Shown: positions 39,431 to 51,072, numbered from the stretch's first letter. The stretch: 64,000 bases of DNA from Sipunculus nudus (GCA_026874595.1 CM049311.1:60828453-60892452); one strand, 5' to 3'. A program made the numbers and translations. The notes: generated by a model not told the origin, from the letters alone.

Positions 39431-41388
39431 AATACGTATACTCTTTCGTGGGAACCCAAGGCTCTGTGAGGTTGAATGACAGAACACCGCTGAACATTGT
39501 TTCTTGGTTCAATAGACGAAATAGTATCATGCTTAATGTGTTCGACATCTATTAAGGGAGACCACAAACGGGTCCTTCCGCACCGCGATCACACGGAATT
39601 CTAAACCAGATCCAACGGGCTCCGCAGCCATTGTTAACCGGTAAACTTGCCAAGGAACGATGCCCACCGAAAGAGGATGGCCGGGCGCGCGGCTGGCTTG
39701 GCAACACTATCCCATCAACCCCCACAATGGTTCGTTAAAGATCGACATACAAGCGTATCAGATGTTAGGTGCGCCAATCGACCCCTCTCCGTGGGAAACA
39801 CTTGTTGTACTAAAATAATAGCCACCATGAAATCGTTTAACTTAGTGATGATTTACCATGAAGGAGTGTTTATTTGAATTAAGGGGTATGTTTGTTTGGG
39901 GGAGAATAGACTCAGATAGGACCATGAGGAGCGTATAACCGCAGACCGCACAAGTGCGGAGGAATATGTAGGACTAATTTTCGTTCACCCACGCATGCAC
40001 ATACGGGCGTGGGACATGTAAATCCGCGATCTTTGTGAAAAGAACACTTCTTATAACTTCCTTACGCATAACTTAAAAGAAGATTCACCCACTCTTAGTA
40101 TAACGCAGAACACCTGCAGGTCGCTACCCCTTTCGTAAAATACCATTGAAAGGACTGCCGCTCAGTGAACAAATACAGCTGATACGTATACTGTCGGCCA
40201 AAAAGAACCCGAACAAATATGTACTCCATCACATATCACTGATACAATGCGCTTGTCCACCACAGGAGCTGTCTATTGAAATTAGGTTATTATTCTCTAA
40301 AACTTAAAATGTGACACTAATGATGTTAAAGATCTATATAAGCCGGGAGAACAACTTCGTCACCTGGTCATAGACCTACATTTATATTTACATATTTCTT
40401 TGGGTCTTGAGATGAATTGATATTTCCCATGCAATGGTGACTATCATTCTTTGATATAGTTATACTTTGTAAGAAACTTGATGAAAACTAACAACCCTGC
40501 AACCTATAGTTCTTAATTCAATACATATACTGATTGGCATGTGACATATGACTATCAAAAGTGATACCGAATAATTGTAAAATTTGACATTTTTCTCATA
40601 TTTTGATTTTATTGCTAAACTTAAGTATTTCGAAGGTATATTTTGTTGATTCTAGTCAGTTAAAAAGCCTGCAGTGTATCTCATTCATGCTTTAGAATTT
40701 ACTTTACTTACCCCATCGATCTACCAATTTTTCGAAATATTGCTTATCTTTTGGCATCTATTGGTTATATAAACATGCAAATTATATGTATGTAGAACAG
40801 GAACCTTATGAAGAAGCCACCCGCAAAAGGGCTGGAGAGGGGTCCATGGCATGATGGGATTTTAGTCTAAAACGTGATGGCGGAGGGCGTCGTGGACATT
40901 TTGAAAGAAACTTCAAAATTATATATAGAAACAAAGTGTAACACAGCATATATGCTTCCACCGTGGCAGGATCATAATCAAACTTTGATTAGAAGAAAAA
41001 TAGATGAAGTAATATAGATGAAGGAAAAAATATAAAGAAAAAGGGTGTCACTGTTTATTAGCTCTGTTGCTATGAATCACACACGGCCTCTATATAACAT
41101 AGGCGACCATTAATTTATGTTCTACCAGTTAATGGCTCTTGTAGGCCGGGATAAAGAAAAATTACAGTCTTACTAAGAAATCTTACAAGGATATATTTTT
41201 TTTTCAATATTAACAAATATTATGGTGATCCACATTAGCTCCAACGTAAAATGGATTGTTACTTGAGTGTACATGTAAGTCTTTATTACTCTTCCCAAAA
41301 CTGCATCAACACCCATTCATAACTTTTTTTTTAATAAAAATTGCTAACAGACAAACCAATTATTCGACCACGATGAAAACATAATACT

Positions 41389-41402
41389 GCGCCATCTGGC
41401 GG
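41389..41402 (-). promoter_or_regulatory. CTCF-type motif, one mismatch
   Basis: Read on the minus strand, CCGCCAGATGGCGC differs from CCASYAGRKGGCRC only at the third base. Confidence 0.3.
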
Positions 41403-43339
41403 AGGTTTTATATAAAATAGATAAACTCATATATTTGCTCAAAAAGAGATATCCATACTGTATACCCATGCACCCAATTCCCCATGCTAGAAGATGATAT
41501 AAGGGTGTTATACAGCAGATAGTTGGTATATCTAGTTTCATTGATACTGACATGTCAGTGCTTAATCAAACTTACAGGTATACAGTGTTATTCTAATGAG
41601 GTATCATCATGGTAAACTTCACAGGGTTAATATAATGAGGACGTCCTTGTTGTTTTATAACTGCCCTCTGATCGTAAGATAACAAGCCTCTAGACTTACA
41701 AGAACTCCGTGAAGCATTCCGACAAGACCCAGCCCACTTCCCCCGCCGCCGGCTCTCAAGAAAGCCATACAGGGCCGCTCCTGATTAATAAAAGAAGAGC
41801 TGTTCATGCGATCTTGGTGATTCAAAGGATTGATTAACGGACGTCAGTGAAACAACAGCAGGTCTTATCTCCATTATAAAGACCAACAGCCAAAAAGCAC
41901 GACTCTCCCAGGGAATGACATGCGACGGTTTTTTTATATAAAAGTATCATCGTAATTTAAAGGTGCCCGTGTATTTTGTTACTGATCATATTTATTAAAC
42001 ATGAAATGAAGAGTTCCCCTCTGGAAAAGTAACAGTGACTTCCAAGATTTCGATTTCTTCTGAAACCATTTTTTACGCCTACCGGTATACAGAGTAGAAA
42101 TACACATGCATCAGGGGCAATTGGTGGGGCGAAGGAAAATGTACATAGCGTCCTGTACTATTATCATAATTCAAGATGGCGACAAACAGTTAAGAAAAAA
42201 TTATTTATTTATAATTCAGGAAAGTCCTCCGAGGACAGTGTCAAGGTGTAAAAGTTATCATCGGAGAAAGATTTGAAGCCATGTGACCCTTATCTGCTGA
42301 GCAGAAGCCGTACCGGGGAATGCTCTAGCTGGGGGACCCTCTATATAGCTGCGTCCTGTTAAGCAAATTATAGCAGGAATTTATACAGAAGGGGACACAT
42401 GACGCTCTAATACGCTCTGGTTGTGAAAGTCTATATATACAGGACCCTTGTTCGTAGGCGTTTCTTCAGCAACGAAAAAAAAATAATGATACATGAGTGT
42501 CAAACTGTGTATGATGCTTATAAGAAGCATGCAGGATAATTTTACAGGGGATAAAAATGGAGAGATGAAAGTTGTAAGCTATAAGTTGGGATGAATGTCT
42601 TATTAATATTAAAAGCTTTTTTTTCTTGTTAACTATATATCGTTATAGCTTTCCTATTCTCGGATGATTGACACACTTGTGTCACTGAGTCACGTTAACT
42701 GATTTCCCATCCGATTTAGTCTGATTTTATGGCGATTTTCTATGAATATATTTAATGAGAACATGCACCTTTTATAGAGAACAGTGTATGGTGTGTGTAT
42801 ATACGATATCAGCGTTATTCCCACGGACAGAGAATAACTCAATTTTGTACCGGGACTGATCATTAAGATTATAACTATACGCTTGGTCACACAGTCAAAC
42901 AATTCTTATCACACAAAACAATATACCGGCGGGCAACGGGCATGACACGGTACATAACACAAACATCATTTCCCAATGGAAACATTTAACTTGGTTATGT
43001 AATAACTATATATATGTACGGATGTTTATTGTTAAGCTGTTCCTTCTTTGCATGGGTGAAAATGGCATGATACGCGAATACACGCGAGCCCCAACTGCAC
43101 GGTTCTCGTCAGATGATCTGTACGGGACTTTGTTTTCTTCCCCGTCCATTCACATGTTTCGCTCAGGAGGCCGTCAATGAATCATCAGCTAGGGATTCAC
43201 ATGTTACTCTGTGAGCTTAAGTCCTATGAATTTCATTCCAGGGCACATGAGGTAAATAACAGCAAATCATATATGATTTTTTTATATAGAATGGCTTGAA
43301 CTAATGCATAAACTATACTTCCGTCGCATAAGACTTGTG

Positions 43340-43353
43340 GCGCCACCTACAGT
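43340..43353 (-). promoter_or_regulatory. CTCF-type motif near the CpG boundary
   Basis: On the minus strand, ACTGTAGGTGGCGC contains TAGGTGGCGC, which matches the strongest part of the CTCF core. It lies about 2 kb left of the point where CpG density falls. Confidence 0.35.
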
Positions 43354-43795
43354 GCTATAACTTCTTGGTGCGTTATTTAACTTGTATGTGAAAATGATAT
43401 AGACACAGTAATCGACAAATACTTATACGATTTCTTTTTAACATTGGCATGCTCACATAGTTATGGGTCAGAAGTCTTTTTATTGAGGCCATGACCTGAG
43501 GGAAATAATACTGGCCTAATTTGAATGAAGTGCACACAAAATGTCGTATTTCTAGGAAAATGGCTTCATGACTTGCTATGAAAAGTTGTAAATAAACATG
43601 TTGACTTTCAACCTGTCCCCCCCCCCCACACCCCTAACTTCAAGTAAGAAATTCCAACCCCAACCCCCAATTCCAATCAATTTGACTCAGATGATGCTTT
43701 TGAAACCTCAAGGGGAAACACATTAAAATGTTTTACATGAATTGCACGTCGTGGGCACCAAACTGCCTTATGAGCAGAGAGCATGCATTAACTAT

Positions 43796-44136
43796 TAGTG
43801 TTGTGACAATTAACCGACTAAATCGTTGGTTGTTAATTTTCTTTCAAAATCGTTTTAACTGGTTGCATTTTTTCATAATCATTAACAAACGATCTTTGAA
43901 CCCAAGATTTCATACTAACGAGAAAAATATTAAGATCCTGTTGGAGCAATAAGAAAAACGGGACACAAAGTAACGAATAGCAGCTTGGTCTCCACCTCGA
44001 CCTTTCAACGGCATGTATAGAAGTAGACTTAAATATATTTATTTAAAGCAGATAATATAGGAAGTACATAAAATAATCGATTAATAATCGATTATTTTTT
44101 TATCGAATAGGATTTTACAACCAGTTTCGACCACTA
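43796..44136. mobile_element. hAT-like MITE, 341 bp, TAGTG termini
   Basis: The left end TAGTGTTGTGACAATTAACC and the reverse complement of the right end, TAGTGGTCGAAACTGGTTG, start with the same TAGTG. The flanking 8-mers TTAACTAT and TTAATTAT match at 7 of 8 positions. Subterminal ATAATCGATTA-type palindromes (44074-44096) are typical of hAT ends. No transposase. A fragment of the same family, with its CpGs mostly lost, lies at 63588-63712. Confidence 0.72.
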
Positions 44137-44552
44137 TTAATTATAGGTTCTACAGTCATGATTTAGTAAGACGTCACGAATACTTAAGTAATGTTATAAA
44201 ACTTATATATATATATCACTCTTACGCTAATAAACCGTTTGCCGTATACAGGAGTAACTTGCCATTTCCCCTTGAAGTGGAAGAAGATAATTATTGGTGT
44301 AATTACAATGACCGATACATTAAATCGGAAAAAGTCACCAATCGATAATTGAACGGACATACAATAATCAAATAATTTCATTCACCGACTTAGTCATTTT
44401 CACATCCTGATATAAGGTCTCCCCCTCAAAATTTCCTCCGGTTCCGGGCAAAAAGGATTAAAGCTCCCCTCCCTGAATATCATTTTAGGCCTATCTATAA
44501 AGGATCAAGTTTTGCCTATAATCTATTTTATATATTCCCAGTATTATAGGAT

Positions 44553-44556
<4 letters not shown>

Positions 44557-44629
<73 letters not shown>
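44557..44629. repeat. (AT)n microsatellite
   Basis: About 36 AT units with one A insertion. Confidence 0.95.
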
Positions 44630-44740
44630 CTTAAAGACGAAGGGACATGCCCCATCTGTTGCAAGAGTCAAGACTTACGATAAATGTCAACGGGCAAATA
44701 TGTTCATCCCCGCATCATCTCCGAAGAAACGTTTTAGAAA

Positions 44741-44937
44741 CAGGGGCGGATCCATTGGTGGATTTTTGTTAGGGCTTTACTGTTCCATAGAGCTAATGTT
44801 CTTAAAGAGGTCAAAAATAAAAAAATAATAAAATAAAAATAAAACACTGAAAAAAGGTAAATTTAAGGTAATCGCTTGCAGTATGCTAGGGGGACCCAGT
44901 CAGTCAGAAAGCCCCCCCCCCCCCCCCCCCCCCCCCC
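44741..44937. mobile_element. Probable truncated member of the GGGCGGATCC family
   Basis: It starts CAGGGGCGGATCCATTGG, contains the family's TTAGGGCTTTACTGTTCC-like spacer, and reaches a 26-base C run at 44912-44937. The size (about 197 bp) is close to the other copies, but the right inverted terminus is not recognisable. Confidence 0.4.
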
Positions 44938-45178
44938 TTTCAACCCAAGAGGAAAATACAAATGTATATACCTCTAAGACAGAATATTGGTTGATTATAA
45001 AACCAATAATTGATAACTTAAAGGAAGACCATTTAGCAATTTACTGTCTAATACAAGGACACCAACTGATTCCAATCCCCGCATGGCTTGCATTTCATTA
45101 ATTTTGCAGCTGAGTGACTGGTGAAAGAGATAAGCAAAGATATGATTTTTTGCCATTTATCAATTTCTGCTGTTTCAG

Positions 45179-45238
45179 CAGACGATCTTTTAAAAACACG
45201 ATGGCACAACCCCTCTTTGCTCTTGTTTGGAATATTAC
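45179..45238 (+). CDS. Candidate internal exon, weak
   Basis: A good acceptor (TTTCTGCTGTTTCAG) ends at 45178 and a consensus donor AC|GTAAGT begins at 45239. One frame is open through all 60 bp, containing an ATG at 45201 (MAQPLFALVWNI). It ends in phase 2, and joining it to either 45451 or 47169 produces an immediate stop. The splice sites may therefore be coincidental, or an exon is missing from the model. No homology recognised. Confidence 0.18.
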
Positions 45239-45450
45239 GTAAGTATTGAGTTCCTGAAACAGCAAACGAAGAATATTCGAAACAGCGTTTAAATATTTTA
45301 TAGTAGAATATTAAAGTATATATCCCGTAAGCTTGTAAGTATTTTACAGATCTTTTAAATCTTTTTTTTCATGCCCGCACAACCACAGGCGCTGACATAG
45401 CTACAGGCCTGTAACGCAATTCTATTTGTTCTTTCTTGTTTGCGTTACAG

Positions 45451-45605
45451 CTCCTAAGGTGGAGAGTGTACCCTCTAAAGCTTGGTCAGATCTGACCAAA
45501 GCGGTTCGGACTATGATATTCGCCGTTCAGTGGGAGGACATGCAACAACCTCTACATATTATGCATAATACAGCTGTGTTGACTCAGTTGAGAAATAAAT
45601 TGTAA
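45451..45605 (+). CDS. Candidate exon or short ORF with strong acceptor, product unknown
   Basis: The acceptor tract TTCTTTCTTGTTTGCGTTACAG ends at 45450. One frame then stays open for about 50 codons (KVESVPSKAWSDLTKAVR near its start) to TAA at 45603-45605. The reading is also open upstream of the acceptor to about 45400. Its first half is the last CpG-containing stretch before the depleted domain. The composition is protein-like, but I recognise no family. It could be the last exon of a gene, or a chance frame. Confidence 0.22.
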
Positions 45606-47168
45606 CTTAAATGTTCAGTATGTATTAAATTATTGGCACTTATTCTCAAGAAATCCAGACAATGATTACCTCCATCCGCTCTTGTTTACAACCTGGCAAG
45701 GCATGCTGGGAAGGCAAAGGAGGGTCTATCCTTGGGGAATTAATGAGGGAACCACCATATTTGGGTGTTTTAGGTAATTTGCATAGACCCCCCTGTTAAT
45801 TTGCAAGTGATAGCCTTTTGGGGTTGTGGTCCAATAAGAGGGGAAACTCTCACCAACAGGTGTTCGGACTCCATTCCTGAATGGAGTCTGAATGCTTGGG
45901 CTAGCGCTGACATGGCTGTGGAGTGGCCCATTTTTATTTCAGATTAACAGAGTGAATACTAAAACTTATAAATATATATATGTCATTCGAGTAAGTTACT
46001 GTTTCTGTCCCTGCTTACATAAGATTCCCTGTAATTAACATAAATCGATTTTACACTTTTTTTTCGGCAAGGAATTTAAGGTCTCGCGTTTTCATGAAGC
46101 TTTTAATGCTACATTATCCAGGATTCTGGAAGTGGACACGTACAGCACATATATGCAGTTAGGAGATGGCATGAGTTTATTTGGGTCTGTTATACTGATG
46201 TTTTTTTGTCTCGTTTGACCTTACATCTTTGAATTAACAAATCATTTCATTTGTCCACTGGACCAAGCTTATTAAAAAAATAGGAAATAAAAAGGTTAGC
46301 CATATTTTTTCAGCCAAATTGGGCTCCTTTTCCTGTTCTCTAGATGTATGAAGATTTCTGACGTGAGGTTATATTTGAAATTTAAGCAGATGCCATGCTG
46401 CAGGCCAACAAAAGAACACTTCACGTGTGTGAAAGTTTTATTTTACCCAAATTTCCCTTTCTTCATTCCACATGACTGAAATTGCTTTGTTTCAGCCTAA
46501 GACCCTTACTTTTGATTTGCTGTGCTGTGAACAGTATTTTGTTATATTGGTTTCCACAACCAGATCTATTTATTACTCAATATCATGCTCTGCTCAGAGA
46601 TTTATTTTATCCATTAAAGTGATGTTTAAAGTTGATTTTAAATACTGCAGATGAGAAATTAATCTAACAAAAACATTGGTCACAATGATATTTGCCACAA
46701 AAATAATACCGGTATTTATGTTGTGACATTACTAGTAAACTTAGAGGGTAAGGTAGTTCCTCATTTGAACCCTCTATATCATAGCGATTTAACCATTCAC
46801 AGGTACTTTTGGCAGTTATTATGTAGCAGCTACATAAAATAGCTGTACCTGTGATCTTCAGATGTCAGCTTACTTTGTATAAAGTAGTATGTACTAATGG
46901 AACAATTTTGGTAGTGTATACCAATCAGTGTTTCACTATACATGAATAGGACAACATCTGACTTGTGCTGGTAGATATCTTTGGATTAATACCTAATTAA
47001 AATGTTCCCCACTTCTAATATCTAAACATGTATTATAGAAAATATGAAATCCAACAAAAAAATAATAATAGCTTAGAAACTGTAGCATTGTTTTGTAAGT
47101 TCTAGGTATAGAATGGTGTTAAAGGTATTTAATAAAAGTCACAGTCAGCACTTTCTTCTTTTGAACAG
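45606..47168. other. Non-coding, CpG-poor sequence
   Basis: The first part of the CpG-depleted domain. A 30-base hairpin lies at 45863-45892. No open frame above 60 codons. It is compatible with intron sequence. Confidence 0.45.
45863..45892. repeat. Short near-perfect inverted repeat
   Basis: TTCGGACTCCATTC and GAATGGAGTCTGAA pair over 14 bp with one mismatch (a G-T wobble if RNA), separated by CT only. It is too short a loop for a microRNA precursor. Confidence 0.7.
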
Positions 47169-47221
47169 GTAAGTGCAGGTGAGCTGAGAGACCGGAAACG
47201 AGCCTCCTCCAAGACAACCAG
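47169..47221 (+). CDS. Candidate internal exon, product unknown
   Basis: A pyrimidine-rich acceptor (CTTTCTTCTTTTGAACAG) ends at 47168 and a good donor CAG|GTAGGT follows. The 53-bp exon is open in the frame giving VSAGELRDRKRASSKTTR, a strongly basic, hydrophilic stretch, and it leaves two bases (AG) for the next codon. Alternative acceptors at 47178 and 47182 would shorten it. It retains two CpGs where the surroundings have almost none, as expected for constrained coding sequence in methylated DNA. I do not recognise the protein. Confidence 0.38.
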
Positions 47222-48620
47222 GTAGGTTACTGAGGTATATATATAGTTATACACATAAACAGTTCTTTTGTACTAAACATATGGTGGTTGTACTGGAATG
47301 TATCAAACACAATGAATACATGTCACCTGTAATGTGGCACTGACCATGAGTCACTGAGCATCCAGTGTTAACACTCAGGTGGGGAACATTACCTGGTTAA
47401 ACATACCTCCATGGAGAGATATGAATGACTTTTAATCATTATCCAATATGACCTCATGGAGGGACAGACAGCTTTGAAGAGGGTTAAGAGAGCCTTTTAG
47501 ATGATGGCCCCCCTGACACTAGCCTGCACCCCATACCATGCAGAACACAACCCCTGATCAATAAACGTACAGTTGGCTGCGTTTACATACATACACAATT
47601 TGGATCAGATTATACATGCCATTTTACCCCGTACAGTACTGTGATGATGTATTCTTCATCCATGCCTTGTCACTATGAATCTTATTGTAACCAGGTATGC
47701 TGGTGGCCCTTCAACCTTGACCACTCATTTTGATACAGACATCATTATCTAATAATGTATGTCTTTAAACTTTAAATTGTACACTGTGAGAGACGGGCTG
47801 GCTTTGTAAACACCAAGGCCAAATTATCCATGGACAGTGGTCACTGACAATGCGAGGATGATGCAAGGTTGTTTGTGGCCTTTAACCTTAAGAGTGCAGG
47901 AATGTTTCATCTTGAACCTCACAGGGTCATAAACATCAGTGAAGGATGGAAAAAGGTGCGCCCCCTTAAAATTCATTATTGGTATTTTTATTCACCTCCT
48001 GCTATCCACCCATTTTCATTAATACTGTTTTGTCTGCTAATTTAGGCAAAATCAGATCACATTGCTCAAAGAAACCAGAACATCCTCCAGAGCCTTGACC
48101 GTGGATTCACAGTTATTTGTGGGATTTTTAACCTTGTGTTTTACAGATATCAAAAAATTCAAAGGACCCAGCAAATTTGCTGAAAAAAACTAAGACACCA
48201 CAAAATAAAAATGAAATGTTTCATAGTGTTACTTAATGAAAGATTATTTGTCATGTTAAGTTAATGAAATTGCTTTAAAGTTTCATTGCAGGCTACTAAT
48301 TTTACCCATTGAAGTTAATTCTGAGAAAAGAAATTGGAAAAGCAGCAATTAACCATAGACTAATGACTGCAAAATACTTTGATATATATCTCACATATAT
48401 AACACATTTTTCAGATGAAATGTGCCACTCCCCCTGTTTAGATGACACCATACCATTCACATTTAAAAGGTCTGGCGTACACTGTACAACAGGTAGCATA
48501 TGTGTGATGAGAAGTATACGTCACATACCTTCTGTCATATGTCTGAGCAAGGAAGCAATTCGTCATGAAAATACTGCTTCTGTGCACCTTAAGGGCACTG
48601 TGGCATGATTCCCTCCTCAG

Positions 48621-48716
48621 GAGGTGGATGAGCGGTATTCCTCCGAGGCTCTCTGCCTTTCAGCTTCCTGTGATGATGGGACATTTTTTTCCGACCTCCC
48701 CTTAAAACATCCATAA
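48621..48716 (+). CDS. Candidate exon, possibly terminal, product unknown
   Basis: The acceptor ATTCCCTCCTCAG ends at 48620. In phase 0 the frame gives EVDERYSSEALCLSASCD and continues to TAA at 48714-48716. In the frame that would join the two bases left by the 47169-47221 exon it is also open, to TAA at 48703-48705. Three CpGs survive in 96 bp of otherwise CpG-poor DNA. Two open frames make the true phase undecidable here, and the opposite strand is also open over the region (48617-48961). No family recognised. Confidence 0.3.
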   Translation, partial: EVDERYSSEALCLSASCDDGTFFSDLPLKHP

Positions 48717-49344
48717 TTCACACCTTGAACACGGGAGGGTAAAAAGTCCACCCTGTCTGCAAGTGTTATCATTTCCAGTGTTATCTCTTTGTACATATAT
48801 GTCATTATTAAAAGGCAATTTAGTTTCTTTTTATGTTTCATTTCATCTGTTCCCATTTCTGCTGAGACTAAAACATCTGGAGTCAGTTCTAGTTTTATCC
48901 CAGAGAAACCTCTGCATGGACTGTCACTGTACCTCTTGCTCTTTACTTCTGCCTCCTTCATATCATTTGTTTTTAAAATGCATTTATTTTATTTAATTTT
49001 TGTTTTCTTCCTATTTGTTATGCTTTAAACATACAGTGCCACCTCCCATTTCCAGTTTAGGACACTAAAATGACCTTGGATTATGGAGATATGCCCCTAA
49101 GGAAGTAAGGAGAGGATTCCCCTTAAATAATTCTTTTTTTTTTTGTGGTAAACGTCAGCAAAATGATCAAAGTATGGCAGCAAACATTGGTCAAAGATGT
49201 TTAGAAAGATGATCTCTGTCCAATTTGATTTTACACAGTTTGGTGTAGTTAATATTCTGTGTCCATATATTGATACTACACCACAGGTTTGCTGTGGTTT
49301 ATGTTCTCTTTGTCTATTTTCATTTTACACTGCAGATTTGCTTT

Positions 49345-49680
49345 AGTTAATTTTATTCCTAGACAAAGTTGGGGGATACAGTGGTTTCATGACGATCTCC
49401 CCACCGCTGCAGATAAATCTTGTTTGTCGATAACTCAAAAAATATTTCACAGATTTTTACCAAACTTGACATGTGCATAGATATGTATGAGGGGATGAAG
49501 CCTATTCAAAATGTGGTCATGACCTTTACTTGAAGAGTGACCTTGACCTTGAATATTTCAATATTTGGTAAAAATCACACAAATCTTAAATATTTCAATA
49601 AGGGGAGCATGGATTGGTCCAAAAATCAAATTGACCAATGATCTTCGATAGCTTTGTCTTCTGCAGAAGACAGGTGGCAC
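49345..49680. repeat. Dispersed repeat, copy 1 (copy 2 at 49735-49975)
   Basis: Both copies contain, in order, a CATAGATATG segment, GGTCATGACCTTT, a GAGAGTG/AGAGTG segment, AAAATCACACAAA, CTTAAATAT, ATTGGTCCAAAAATCAAATT and GCTTTGTCTTCTGCAGAAGA. They are about 315 bp apart in direct orientation, and copy 2 has lost part of the middle. Confidence 0.8.
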
Positions 49681-49734
49681 CACCTTTTGTCTTCTTCTTG
49701 TTTTCATGCCTTTTAATACCCTAATCATTGCAAC

Positions 49735-49975
49735 TTGACAGTAGTGTTAGCATTATAAATCAAAAACTAATAGACAGATTTCTTTCATATTATGCATATA
49801 CATAGATATGGGATGATGTATATTAAAATTGAGGTCATGACCTTTTCTATGAGAGTGGCTTTGATATTTCATGAAAATCACACAAAGTCTTAAATATCTC
49901 AGTAAGAGATGCATAGATTGGTCCAAAAATCAAATTGACAAAGGACCTTGGAAAGCTTTGTCTTCTGCAGAAGAT
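49735..49975. repeat. Dispersed repeat, copy 2
   Basis: Direct partner of 49345-49680, sharing ATTGGTCCAAAAATCAAATT and GCTTTGTCTTCTGCAGAAGA exactly. The CpG seen in copy 1 (ATCTTCGATAGC) is absent here (ACCTTGGAAAGC). Confidence 0.8.
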
Positions 49976-50140
49976 GATAGATAGTTGATAGATGAAAATC
50001 AAAATGAAAGATGTGAGATGATAAATTGTTAAAAGAGACTAATGACCTTGACCTTGGTTTTGAAGGTCACACCTGAAGAAAGCCTGGTGGCTTGCCAAGT
50101 GTCAGTATTTGCTTTTGAAGATGGGGGTCTATTTTGAAAA

Positions 50141-50157
50141 GGGGGGGGGGGGGGGGG
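50141..50157. repeat. Poly-G tract
   Basis: Seventeen consecutive G residues in CpG-poor intron-like sequence. Confidence 0.95.
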
Positions 50158-50477
50158 TACTTGTCTGGGGATACTATGGCATCTGCAGAGCCAAGAAATG
50201 TCCAGTTCTCTCTGCTAATTTTCATACTCAGATTTGTTATAGTTTATTCTCTCTGTAAAATTTTCTTCATTACCTATGAAATTACTTTATATTTTGTATG
50301 ATGAAGTAGAATCATTTATGCACCTTCCCTCATAAGTGATAAAGCTGCTCTTATCCCATAAAGATTTCTAGTAGCAGCCCACCTTTATAAGCAACTTATT
50401 TGCCTAAACAAGTTGCTCAAAAACATGTGAAAAATTTTACAATGAGAGGCATATAGAGGAACACATGATAAAAGGTT

Positions 50478-50577
<100 letters not shown>

Positions 50578-51070
50578 CATTAAGACAGGGCTTTCAGGAA
50601 TATCAAGGTAAGCGTATCTGATGCTCTAAATCTCTTTTGGATTACTGGTTCTAGGAGTCCAAGTGTCCTGCAGGATACACACATATCTGGCTGTAGAACC
50701 AAGAGGATCAAAGCAGTCACTCAGCATTTAAAGCCTAAAGCCTTAAGCTAAAAGCCTTAATTTAAGGCCTTTGGCCCTTTAAGCAGTCACTTAGCAATAT
50801 GGGTGCCGCAGACAAACCAGTCAACCTGCTCTGACAGCTGACCCTTACATTTCTCTGTGATCAAATAATCATATCATGGTATGATTTTTAATCATAATCA
50901 TACAATGATAAAATATTGATTTAAAATACAAAAAAAAAAATCAATTTTATATAACCCTTCAAAATTTTACAAAGATCATATCTTCTTTTGACACTCAACA
51001 GTCAGATGTGACTCTCCAACCTTTTGGTCTGATCCTGCCGGACTCATCAGATTTTCTTCCTGTTGGATGC

Positions 51071-51072
<2 letters not shown>

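Larger units (their letters stand above)
38865..43795. other. Intergenic sequence, no gene recognised
   Basis: It contains two (AT)n tracts (39049-39096, 39380-39426), a GC-richer patch at 39560-39800, and two minus-strand CTCF-type motifs. A short C/CA run lies at 43617-43632. No open frame above 81 codons, and none with a recognisable domain. Confidence 0.5.
44137..45178. other. Intergenic sequence with microsatellite and element remnant
   Basis: AT-rich. It holds the (AT)n tract at 44557-44629, the CAGGGGCGGATCC terminus at 44741 and the poly-C run at 44912-44937. No gene recognised. Confidence 0.5.

Noticed and set aside
51001-51072. Acceptor-like CTCAACAG followed by about 25 open codons
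   Set aside because: The frame runs straight into an (AT)n tract, and the only donor (CTGTATAT) is poor.
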